NCBI RefSeq assembly: GCF_040947875.1
Contig: NZ_JBFRXN010000004.1
Span: 749,688 to 813,687, forward strand
Direction of reading: 5' to 3'
DNA from: Pseudomonas sp. MYb118
GTDB lineage: Bacteria > Pseudomonadota > Gammaproteobacteria > Pseudomonadales > Pseudomonadaceae
Length of the DNA: 64,000 nt
The first letter of the stretch is position 1. Each line of letters starts with the position of its first letter. The notes beneath the pieces were generated by a model. The model was not told the DNA's origin, ran no database searches, and saw only the letters and a list, made by a program, of their open reading frames with translations. Positions 57,318 to 64,000 of the stretch are shown here, piece after piece. The position numbers and the translations under genes are program-made.

Positions 57318-58456
57318 GCAAGAACAAGCGCCCGCGCATTTACAACCGCGCCGGCCAACAGGTGCCGGTGCAGGACAAAACCTGGTACGCGCTGCACGCC
57401 AGCGGCGAGGCCGCCGAGCGCGTGATCGAGGTCTTCGTCTACGGCGAGATTGGTACCTGGGGCATCACCGCCAATCAGTTCGTACAGGATCTGCGCGCGA
57501 TGGACGACGGCGTCTCGCCGGTTATCGCGGCATTCAACAGCATTGGCGGTGACCTGTTCGATGGCCTGGCCATGCACAACGCGCTTTCCCGATTGGGCGA
57601 ACGCTGCACCGGCCGGATTGATGCACTGGCCGCCAGTGCTGCCAGCGTGGCGGTATGCGGTGCTCACCGCGTGGTGATCGCCTCCAACGCCATGTTGATG
57701 ATTCACAACCCGTGGACCTATGCGGCGGGGGATGCTGAAGACTTCCGAAAGGTGGCCGACGTGCTCGACCAGACCATGGAAGCGATCATCGCGGCCTACA
57801 AGGCCAAGGCGCCGGACATTGATGAGTTCGAGTTGCGGCGACTAGTCGCCGCTGAAACCTGGCTCACTGCCAACGAAGCGTTGGCCTTGGGCCTGGCGGA
57901 TGAGATCGGCGACGGCGTCACGGTCAAAGCATGTCTCGGCCAGGGCGCCGTGCTGCAGCGCTACCAACACGCGCCGGCCGAATTGTTGGCTCAGCTGGAT
58001 GAGCCGCCCGAGCCGGATCAGGAATTGGAACCGGTGGATCCGCCGCAAACGCCTCACGTGGTCGACGCCGCTAAGCTGGCATTGATGATCACTCAACGCT
58101 GCGCCGAATCGGGGATCAGCAACCTGGTCGCACCGGTGCTGAGTTCCACGAAGCTTGAAAGCGAAGCGATCGTCGAGGCCGGTTTGGCCCGAGCGAAAGC
58201 AATCAACGATCTCTGTGTCGCAGCACGCCTGCCCGAGTTCAGTGCTGAGTTTGTATCTGCCGGCCTGGACGCCGCAGCAGTGCGTGCACGGCTTTTCGAC
58301 AAGATTGTTGGCAGTGGCAAAGGGTTCGAAATCGACAGCAGTTTGCCGCTCGATGACGATCCTCCGCCCAAGGTTCAAGCCAAAAAAATTGATCAACCCT
58401 CAATCTGGTCGGCACGCCAATCGGCACATACCGGCAAATCAGGAGCCAGAAAATGA
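57314..58456 (+). CDS. ClpP-like head maturation protease
   Basis: A 380-residue protein. The N-terminal ClpP-fold peptidase covers residues ~20-200: nucleophile Ser108 or Ser111 in ALAASAASVAV and His131 in LMIHNPW. The C-terminal ~150 residues (after the acidic Pro-rich linker EPPEPDQELEPVDPPQ) likely serve as scaffold, like lambda C/Nu3. It helps assemble and trim the prohead. ATGA overlaps on both sides. Confidence 0.88.
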   Translation: MSKNKRPRIYNRAGQQVPVQDKTWYALHASGEAAERVIEVFVYGEIGTWGITANQFVQDLRAMDDGVSPVIAAFNSIGGDLFDGLAMHNALSRLGERCTGRIDALAASAASVAVCGAHRVVIASNAMLMIHNPWTYAAGDAEDFRKVADVLDQTMEAIIAAYKAKAPDIDEFELRRLVAAETWLTANEALALGLADEIGDGVTVKACLGQGAVLQRYQHAPAELLAQLDEPPEPDQELEPVDPPQTPHVVDAAKLALMITQRCAESGISNLVAPVLSSTKLESEAIVEAGLARAKAINDLCVAARLPEFSAEFVSAGLDAAAVRARLFDKIVGSGKGFEIDSSLPLDDDPPPKVQAKKIDQPSIWSARQSAHTGKSGARK

Positions 58457-58797
58457 CTATTCAACGAGAGCCGATGCACGCGGGTGAGTTCCTCCTCTCC
58501 GAAGGCGCCGGCACCATTTCCCGCGAGGCCATCAACGTGGCCGCTGGCCCCGCGTTGGAGCCAGGCCAGATCCTCGGTCTGGTCAGCCTGACGGGCGAGT
58601 TTTCCCCATACGAGCCGACCGCCGAGGACGGTAGCGAGATTGCCGTGGCGATCCTGTACGGCCCGCTGGGCGAATCGGATGTTGTCCGTCGTGGCCGCGC
58701 GGTGGTGCGCCTGGCCGAAGTCAGTGAAGCGCATCTGACCGGCCTGGACCCTGCTGCAGAGAAAGCCTTGGCGGCTCACCACCTGATCGTTCGTTAA
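58453..58797 (+). CDS. Head decoration protein (gpD-like)
   Basis: A 114-residue protein of the lambda gpD family (HAGEFLLSEGAGTISREAIN; ILGLVSLTGEFSPYEPTAED). It stabilises the expanded capsid. It overlaps the protease gene and is followed by a terminator before the capsid gene. Confidence 0.88.
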   Translation: MTIQREPMHAGEFLLSEGAGTISREAINVAAGPALEPGQILGLVSLTGEFSPYEPTAEDGSEIAVAILYGPLGESDVVRRGRAVVRLAEVSEAHLTGLDPAAEKALAAHHLIVR

Positions 58798-58818
58798 GAC
58801 GACCACCCCTGATTACCG

Positions 58819-58841
58819 AACCCGCCCACTGCGGGTTTTTT
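58819..58841 (+). terminator. Internal terminator between decoration and capsid genes
   Basis: AACCCGC pairs with GCGGGTT around CCACT, followed by six T residues. It lies inside the head operon, 20 bases before the capsid start, so it would shut off the capsid gene unless transcription is antiterminated or restarts. Confidence 0.75.
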
Positions 58842-58860
58842 GCATTCTGGAGATAGCTTC

Positions 58861-59856
58861 ATGGCTGACATTGCAATTTTTAACGATGACGCGTTCTCGG
58901 TTTCTTCGCTGACCGCCGCCATCAACGAACAGGAATACATGCCGGGCCGGATCAGCAGCCTCGGCCTGTTCCAGGAAGAGGGCATCACCACCCTGACCGT
59001 GCAGATCGAGAAGGACGGTGACACCCTCGCGTTGGTGCCTGCCGGTGAGCGTGGTACCTCTGGCCTGGTGGTCGCCGGTACCAAGCGCACCATGATCCCG
59101 TTCAACACCGTGCACCTGCCTCAACGCTTCGCCATCAAGTCCGACGAGATCCAGGGTATCCGCGCCTTCGGTACGCGGTCGGAGTTGCAGGCCGTGCAGG
59201 ACGTGGTGAATAAGCGCCTGGCCAAAGCACGCCGGCAGCTCGATGCTACCCACGAGTTCCAGCGCATGGGCGCGTTGAACGGCCAAATCCTGGACGCGGA
59301 CGGGTCCACGGTGTTGCTGGACATCTACAAAACTTTCGGCGTGAGCCGCAAAAAGATGTCCATGGGCCTCAACAGTGCCGATACGGAACTGCGGGTCAAA
59401 TGCGGTGAGGCATTGGATCTGCAGGAAGATGCACTCGGCAGCGTCACCAGCACCGGCTCCCGTGCGCTGTGTGGCAAAAACTTCTGGAACAAGCTGATCG
59501 TCCACAAGTCGGTCAAGGAGACCTACCTCAACAGTCAGCAGGCGGCGGCGTTGCGTGGCGATGCCCGTGAGAGTTTCGAGTTCGGCGGCATCGTGTGGGA
59601 GCGTTATCGCGGCAAGATTGCCGGCGTGACCTTTGTCCACGACGACAAGGCATTGCTGATTCCTGAAGGTGTGCCTGACCTGTACATCTCCGTGTTTGCG
59701 CCGGCCGATTACATGGAAACGGTCAATACCGAAGGTGTGCCGTACTACAGCAAAATCGAACCGTTGCCGTTCAACAAGGGCATGGCCGGCGAAGCACAGT
59801 CGAACCCACTGCACCTGTGCACCCGTCCGCTGGCTCAGATCCTGCTGGAGCTCTGA
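58861..59856 (+). CDS. Major capsid protein (lambda GpE family)
   Basis: A 331-residue HK97-fold capsid protein with GpE family text (LTAAINEQEYMPGRISSLGL; FGGIVWERYRGKIAGVTF-like; YYSKIEPLPFNKGMAGE). ATG 58861 has GGAGATAG upstream. It builds the icosahedral shell. Confidence 0.93.
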   Translation: MADIAIFNDDAFSVSSLTAAINEQEYMPGRISSLGLFQEEGITTLTVQIEKDGDTLALVPAGERGTSGLVVAGTKRTMIPFNTVHLPQRFAIKSDEIQGIRAFGTRSELQAVQDVVNKRLAKARRQLDATHEFQRMGALNGQILDADGSTVLLDIYKTFGVSRKKMSMGLNSADTELRVKCGEALDLQEDALGSVTSTGSRALCGKNFWNKLIVHKSVKETYLNSQQAAALRGDARESFEFGGIVWERYRGKIAGVTFVHDDKALLIPEGVPDLYISVFAPADYMETVNTEGVPYYSKIEPLPFNKGMAGEAQSNPLHLCTRPLAQILLEL

Positions 59857-59858
59857 TC

Positions 59859-60179
59859 ATGGGCTTTCGCGATCTGATCGCCGAGGTGGATGCCGTGGTG
59901 TTCGAAACCTTGGGCGACTCCGCGCGGATCGAGGGTCGCGACGAACCGGTGCTCGGCATGTTTGCTGCGCCCTGGCTGCAGCCCAAGATCGGCAGGCTCA
60001 ACACCGGTTTGCGCGAGCCGCGTTTTGAGATCCGCGTCAGCGATTCTCACGGCCTGGAACAGGGAATGCTCGTCACCATCGAGCTGCCCGAACTGGATGG
60101 CGGTGGTGATTACGACCTGCTCCAGTTGGAGCCCAGCGGAGATGGCCTCGTTGCCTTGATCCTGAGGATGCGCGCATGA
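59859..60179 (+). CDS. Head-tail attachment protein (FII-like)
   Basis: A 106-residue protein placed where lambda FII lies. It begins GFRDLIAEVDAVVFETLGDS and has the strand-rich body FEIRVSDSHGLEQGMLVTIE. It overlaps the next gene by four bases. The assignment rests on order, size and weak similarity. Confidence 0.7.
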   Translation: MGFRDLIAEVDAVVFETLGDSARIEGRDEPVLGMFAAPWLQPKIGRLNTGLREPRFEIRVSDSHGLEQGMLVTIELPELDGGGDYDLLQLEPSGDGLVALILRMRA

Positions 60180-60841
60180 GTGTCGGCAGCTACTACAAAT
60201 CCTCGGCCGGTGGCGGGACGCTCACCATCCAGTCATCGGCCACCGATCTGAAAGCGTTCGAGGACTTCGCCAAGCTGGTACCGAAAGCGGCGGCTGCCGC
60301 CCAACGTCGTGCGATCAACAAGACGTTGGGCTGGCTGCGTACGCACATCGCCCGGGCTGTCGGGCGACAGGAGCGCATTGCCGTGGCAGCGGTCCGCCAG
60401 AGACTGCGGGCGTATCCGGTTTCGGGACGTGCCGCGAGCGGCAAGTTGTGGTTCGGCCTCAATGCCATTGAGGCAAGTCGGATCGGGCGCGCGCGGCAGT
60501 CGAGCAACGGTGTGTCGGTTGCCGGGCGGCGATACCAGGGCGCATTCCTCAAGCAGGTCTACGGCAACAAGTCCGATATCTGGATCCGTACCGCGAGCAA
60601 GCATTTCAATGCGGACGATTACCCCGACAGCACGGTGTCAGGAGCGGGCGGGGCCAGCTCAGGTTGGGTCGCGGAAAACGGCAGTCGTTTTCCACTGGCG
60701 AAGGCCAAGGTCTCGCTGGAGCAGGCAAGACCGCACTTCGACGAATGGACCACGCGCGCGCATGCTCGCTTGCTGGAAATCCTCAAGCAAGAGTTCAACT
60801 TTGAGCTGCAGAAGTACCTGAAGGGGACGGCAAATGCCTGA
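60176..60841 (+). CDS. Minor tail protein Z-like
   Basis: A 221-residue protein of the prophage minor tail Z family (KLVPKAAAAAQRRAINKTLG; EQARPHFDEWTTRAHARLLE). In lambda, Z helps attach the tail and complete it. It overlaps the next gene by eight bases. Confidence 0.8.
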   Translation: MSVGSYYKSSAGGGTLTIQSSATDLKAFEDFAKLVPKAAAAAQRRAINKTLGWLRTHIARAVGRQERIAVAAVRQRLRAYPVSGRAASGKLWFGLNAIEASRIGRARQSSNGVSVAGRRYQGAFLKQVYGNKSDIWIRTASKHFNADDYPDSTVSGAGGASSGWVAENGSRFPLAKAKVSLEQARPHFDEWTTRAHARLLEILKQEFNFELQKYLKGTANA

Positions 60842-61343
60842 CGAGCCTTTTAGCCTCGATCAGCTCTACCGAGCGATTGAGCAGCACCTGCAGAGCAATC
60901 TGTCAGGTATCCAAGCCGTGGCGGCGTGGCCCAGCATTAAGGACCGCATCGCCTTGCCGGTGGTCTTCCTGGAAATGGCGGAAATCGAACCGGGTACGGA
61001 CATCGGTACCGGCGAGACAACACTGATTTGTCGTTTCGAAGCGCGGATCATTGTCGACCCGCTCAAGCCCAAGCATTGCCAGCAGGCCGCGCACCTGGCG
61101 GCGCAAATGGCCGTGCTGTTGCGGCTGCAAACCTGGGGGCTGCCGGTGGAGCCGGCTGAGTTCACTCAGGCCATGCAGGACTGGACCAAGCCCGAGCTGG
61201 ATGGTTATACCGTCTGGCTGGTGGAGTGGATCCATCAGCTTTACCTGGGCGCCGAGGAATGGCCGTGGCCAGATGAGCCACCGGGCACACTGGTGATTGA
61301 CGTCGCGCCGGGCGATGGTCCGATTCAGCCGGAGGCCTTATGA
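60834..61343 (+). CDS. Tail completion/terminator-like protein
   Basis: A 169-residue protein (EPFSLDQLYRAIEQHLQSNL; ETTLICRFEARIIVDPLKPK). Size and position fit a tail terminator, but family assignment is weak. It overlaps the spike gene by four bases. Confidence 0.55.
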   Translation: MPDEPFSLDQLYRAIEQHLQSNLSGIQAVAAWPSIKDRIALPVVFLEMAEIEPGTDIGTGETTLICRFEARIIVDPLKPKHCQQAAHLAAQMAVLLRLQTWGLPVEPAEFTQAMQDWTKPELDGYTVWLVEWIHQLYLGAEEWPWPDEPPGTLVIDVAPGDGPIQPEAL

Positions 61344-61933
61344 GCTACCCCAGTGCTGAGCATGATCGGATGATTGCCGCCATGCTGATGCCATGTGTGG
61401 TGGTTGGCGTGGATCTGGCGGCGGCCATGGTGCGTGTGTCGGCCGGCGAGTGGACCAGTGCCTGGGTGCGCTGGCACAGCCTCGCGGCCGGCAAGGCGCG
61501 CCACTGGCGGGCGCCAAGTGTTGGTGAGCAGGGAGTGTTGTTCAACCCCAGCGGTCAAGCGGGCATGGGGACGTTCATTCCGGGGCTGTACGGCAATGCC
61601 GGTGCGCAACCGGATAACCGCGACCACGTCGAGACCTGGCGCTTCGATGATGGCGGTTCCCTGGTCTACGACTGGGAGGCCAAGAGCTACACCGTCACCG
61701 TGCCGAGTGGCCAGGTGATCACCAGGGTGGGCCCAACGGAATCGGTCACGACCGACGACAGCGTCACCGTAACCACGGTCAACATCAAGCTTGTCGCTGC
61801 TGTGGAAATACAGGGGCCGTTACGCGTAACGGAAGGCGTTGAAGTGGGCGGCGCCCTGCACGCGGTAGGAGACATCACCAGTGCCGGCAATATTCTGGCC
61901 ACCGGGAACAGCGACAACCACCACACGCATTAA
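61340..61933 (+). CDS. Baseplate assembly protein V (central spike)
   Basis: A 197-residue gpV-like spike. The N-terminal OB-fold region (WVRWHSLAAGKARHWRAPSV; EQGVLFNPSGQAGMGTFIPG) is followed by a repeat-rich beta-helix end (SVTVTTVNIKLVAAVEIQGP; VEVGGALHAVGDITSAGNIL) and the tip DNHHTH. An HxH at the apex is the iron-binding tip of P2-type spikes. It points to a contractile tail. Confidence 0.88.
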   Translation: MSYPSAEHDRMIAAMLMPCVVVGVDLAAAMVRVSAGEWTSAWVRWHSLAAGKARHWRAPSVGEQGVLFNPSGQAGMGTFIPGLYGNAGAQPDNRDHVETWRFDDGGSLVYDWEAKSYTVTVPSGQVITRVGPTESVTTDDSVTVTTVNIKLVAAVEIQGPLRVTEGVEVGGALHAVGDITSAGNILATGNSDNHHTH

Positions 61934-61950
61934 TCAAAACCCTTTCTAAG

Positions 61951-61971
61951 CCCGCCTTGTGCGGGTTTTTT
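61951..61971 (+). terminator. Internal terminator after the spike gene
   Basis: CCCGC pairs with GCGGG around CTTGT, followed by six T residues. It lies 18 bases beyond the spike stop and 16 before the next start, again inside a late operon. Confidence 0.7.
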
Positions 61972-61986
61972 ATTCCTGGAGAAAAC

Positions 61987-62196
61987 ATGGCCAAGCCTAC
62001 CGAGTTGCCCGTCGACAGCCCCACGCCGCCCCGCGATCTGGTGCTGATGTTTCGCGACAAGGTCTTCACCTCGCGCACCCTGATCATCCCGAACAGCAAG
62101 CGCACCTTGGCAGTGGCCAAGGGTGTCGTCGAGGTGTCGGCGTCCGATGAGCAGGCCGTTAGCTACCTGAAGTCCCATCAAGAGTTCGAAGCCTAG
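61987..62196 (+). CDS. Small phage tail-region protein
   Basis: A 69-residue protein (AKPTELPVDSPTPPRDLVLM; FTSRTLIIPNSKRTLAVAKG). It falls between V and W but is not like P2 gpX. GGAGAAA precedes ATG 61987. Function unknown. Confidence 0.6.
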   Translation: MAKPTELPVDSPTPPRDLVLMFRDKVFTSRTLIIPNSKRTLAVAKGVVEVSASDEQAVSYLKSHQEFEA

Positions 62197-62207
62197 GAGT
62201 GATTTAA

Positions 62208-62534
62208 ATGATCGGAATGGATCGCCATACCGGGCAACCCATCTCCGGCATTGAGCACCTGCGCCAGTCAATGGCTGATGTGTTGAGTACGTCACTCGGC
62301 AGTCGCCGGCACCGTCCGGAGTACGGCAGCAAGTTACGTTCTTACGTCGACATGCCGGTAAACGAAGGCTGGAAAAGCTCGGTACAGGCCGAGGCAGTCC
62401 GCGCCTTGCAGCGCTGGGAGTCGCGGCTAAAGCTGGAACGGGTCCGCGTGCTGTCGGTGCTGGGCGGCAAGGTCGAGTTGAGCCTGGCCGGTGAGTACCT
62501 GGGCGACAGTTTTGTGGTGGAGGTCAGTGTATGA
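62208..62534 (+). CDS. Baseplate wedge protein W (GPW/gp25)
   Basis: A 108-residue gp25-like protein (TGQPISGIEHLRQSMADVLS; RRHRPEYGSKLRSYVDMP). The gp25 family contains lysozyme-like baseplate wedge subunits that trigger sheath contraction. TAGGAG precedes ATG 62208. It overlaps the J gene by four bases. Confidence 0.88.
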   Translation: MIGMDRHTGQPISGIEHLRQSMADVLSTSLGSRRHRPEYGSKLRSYVDMPVNEGWKSSVQAEAVRALQRWESRLKLERVRVLSVLGGKVELSLAGEYLGDSFVVEVSV

Positions 62535-63421
62535 GCACTGTCGTGGATCTGTCGGCGCTACCGGCGCCGGATGTGCTGGAACCGCTGGACTTCGAGGAAA
62601 CCTATCAAGAGGGCTTGGCCATCTTTCGCAGCTACATGGGCGAAAACTGGACGGCGACGCTTGAGAGTGATCCGGTGACCAAGCTGTTGGAGGTTGGGGC
62701 GTACAACAAAGTCGGCGATCGGGCCCGGGTCAATGATGCCGGCAAGGCGCTGTTGCTCGCCCATGCCATCCGCAGTGATCTGGATCATCTGGGAGCCAAC
62801 GTCAATTTGCCGCGGCTGGTGATCCAGGCGGAGGATCTGCTGGCCGTGCCGCCGGTGGCCAAGGTCATGGAGCTGGACGACCCCTATCGCGAGCGTATCC
62901 AGTTGGCCTATGAGGGGTTGACCACGGCGGGCCCGCGTAACAGCTACATCCTGCACGCACGCAACGCGTCAGGCCTGGTGGCGGATGCCACGGCGGAAAG
63001 TCCGTCGCCGTGCTATGTGGATGTCACGGTACTGAGTTCCGAAGGGAGGGGTGTGGCCAGTCCTGAGCTGCTGGCGACCGTTGATGCGGCGCTGAATGAC
63101 GAGGATGTCCGGCCGGTGGCCGATCGGGTGACGGTGCGCGGCGCGCAAATCATCGACTACCGCATTGATGCGGTGTTGCATATGACCGGTGCAGGTCCCG
63201 AGGTCGACGCCAGTCTGGCCGAGGCCAAGCGGCGCCTGGCGGCGTGGATCAATCCCCGTAAACGCCTTGGGGTGGAGGTGGCGCGTTCGGCTGTTGACGC
63301 CCAGTTGCATGTTGCCGGCGTTTCCCGGGTCGAGCTGATCGACTGGGTCGACCTGGCCCCGACCAAGGCTCAGGCGGCTTACTGCTTGGGCTATACGGTG
63401 GTGCTGGCGGGTGCGACATGA
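62531..63421 (+). CDS. Baseplate J family protein
   Basis: A 296-residue baseplate wedge protein (FEETYQEGLAIFRSYMGENW; DRVTVRGAQIIDYRIDAVLH; TKAQAAYCLGYTVVL). Part of the P2 baseplate set; joins the wedges around the spike. It overlaps the I gene by four bases. Confidence 0.9.
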   Translation: MSTVVDLSALPAPDVLEPLDFEETYQEGLAIFRSYMGENWTATLESDPVTKLLEVGAYNKVGDRARVNDAGKALLLAHAIRSDLDHLGANVNLPRLVIQAEDLLAVPPVAKVMELDDPYRERIQLAYEGLTTAGPRNSYILHARNASGLVADATAESPSPCYVDVTVLSSEGRGVASPELLATVDAALNDEDVRPVADRVTVRGAQIIDYRIDAVLHMTGAGPEVDASLAEAKRRLAAWINPRKRLGVEVARSAVDAQLHVAGVSRVELIDWVDLAPTKAQAAYCLGYTVVLAGAT

Positions 63422-64000
63422 AAAGCCTGCTGCCGAGCAATAGCACTCAACTGGAGCGGGCTCTGGAGGCGGCGTTTTATGAGCGCACCATTGTCCCATT
63501 GCGCACCTTGTACAACGCCGACACCTGTCCGGCGCATTTGCTGCCGCATCTGGCGTGGGCCTGGTCGGTCGATCGCTGGGATTATCGGTGGTCGGAAGCG
63601 ACCAAGCGCGCGGCCATCAAGGCCTCTTATTACATCCACAAGCACAAGGGCACCATCGGCGCCCTGCGTCGCGTCGTCGAGCCGCTGGGCTACCTGATCG
63701 AGATTATCGAGTGGTTCAAGACGGTGCCCGAAGGCGTGCCGGGCACCTTCGCGCTCAAGGTTGGTGTGCTGGACACCGGTATCACCGAGGAAATGTATCA
63801 AGAGCTTGAGCGGCTGATTGATGACGCCAAGCCGGTCACACGCAAGTTGACTGGCCTGGCGATCAGTCTCGAAACGAAAGGCCATTTGAATATCGACGCC
63901 TGCGTATATGAGGGCGACGAAATTGACGTGTATCCGCCGGTGGTGCGTGACATCGAGGTCACAGGTCGCTTTGCTCGTCGCCGGAGCACTCACATCCTGG
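63418..64000 (+). CDS. Tail protein I, partial at the window edge
   Basis: At least 194 residues, no stop before the edge. Family text: KSLLPSNSTQLERALEAAFY, CPAHLLPHLAWAWSVDRWDY and KHKGTIGALRRVVEPLGYLI. P2 gpI-type proteins link the baseplate to the tail fibre. Fibre, sheath, tube and tape-measure genes should follow outside the window. Confidence 0.88.
   Translation, partial: MKSLLPSNSTQLERALEAAFYERTIVPLRTLYNADTCPAHLLPHLAWAWSVDRWDYRWSEATKRAAIKASYYIHKHKGTIGALRRVVEPLGYLIEIIEWFKTVPEGVPGTFALKVGVLDTGITEEMYQELERLIDDAKPVTRKLTGLAISLETKGHLNIDACVYEGDEIDVYPPVVRDIEVTGRFARRRSTHIL

Larger units (their letters stand above)
41146..64000. mobile_element. Temperate prophage, left part, cut by window edge
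   Basis: Gene order is integrase, leftward early operon, CI/Cro switch, rightward early operon, replication, late control, lysis, packaging, head, tail. Packaging and head genes are lambda-like (Nu1, A, W, B, protease, D, E, FII, Z) and the baseplate genes V, W, J and I are P2/Mu-like. All essential genes in view are intact, so it may be functional. The left border could lie at 40.7-41.1 kb or at tRNA-Cys; the right border is outside. Confidence 0.9.

Overview
The window reads as a Pseudomonas chromosome of the fluorescens type. Supporting signs are the high-GC genes, the many REP hairpins built on GTAGGAGCGAGCTTGCTCGCGA and its variants, the catRBCA/benRABCD arrangement, a tRNA-Cys gene, and a prophage with Pseudomonas-style genes. 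There is no rRNA, CRISPR array or insertion sequence. The left 36 kb is ordinary core-like sequence. The right 28 kb is accessory DNA: a lower-GC island next to tRNA-Cys, then a prophage that runs off the right edge.

Bases 1-7317 hold one compact operon: a shortened acyl-CoA-synthetase-like protein, a complete branched-chain-amino-acid-type ABC importer (ATPase, two permeases, binding protein, second ATPase) and a FAD/NAD(P)-binding protein. Next come small exported and hypothetical proteins, an OmpR-type response regulator, the nucleotide nucleosidase PpnN, a DUF3087 membrane protein, two diguanylate cyclases with different sensor domains, an AzlC/AzlD exporter, a sulfonate/taurine-type ABC importer and a polysaccharide deacetylase lipoprotein.

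Bases 20219-28837 are a benzoate catabolic cluster. BenABC and BenD convert benzoate to catechol. CatA, CatB and CatC carry catechol through muconate to the beta-ketoadipate branch. CatR is divergent from catBCA with an ATAC-N7-GTAT site between them. BenR lies between the two operons, and two TGCA-N6-GGATA boxes precede benA. A 70-bp tandem REP array splits benC from benD. No benzoate permease is visible.

Bases 28839-35821 carry a Nudix hydrolase, small proteins, an Rrf2 regulator facing a type II NADH-dehydrogenase-like flavoprotein, and a three-gene amine operon (flavin amine oxidase, XRE-cupin regulator, glutamine-synthetase-like gamma-glutamyl ligase). A candidate small RNA with a strong terminator, a promoter and tRNA-Cys follow.

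Bases 36357-41145 form a gene-poor island with small orphan proteins and a divergent histidine kinase/receiver pair. From 41146 a temperate prophage follows. Its leftward early operon includes integrase, a DUF4224 protein, a DUF2303 protein, a PrtN-like activator and a dNMP kinase. A CI-like repressor and a Cro-like gene sit between two GTATTGA operators. The rightward genes are CII-like, TraR-like and a primase-helicase, followed by an iteron-rich candidate replication origin, a Q-like gene, terminators, a holin, and then packaging, head and tail genes. The head is lambda-like while the tail has P2/Mu-like baseplate genes (V, W, J, I), so the phage is a mosaic myovirus. The least explained feature is a family of stem-loops sharing the loop sequence CCTCTCACCAAAAGA. 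They occur in the sense orientation in both early transcripts, and three lie in a 300-nt untranslated leader before the CII-like gene.
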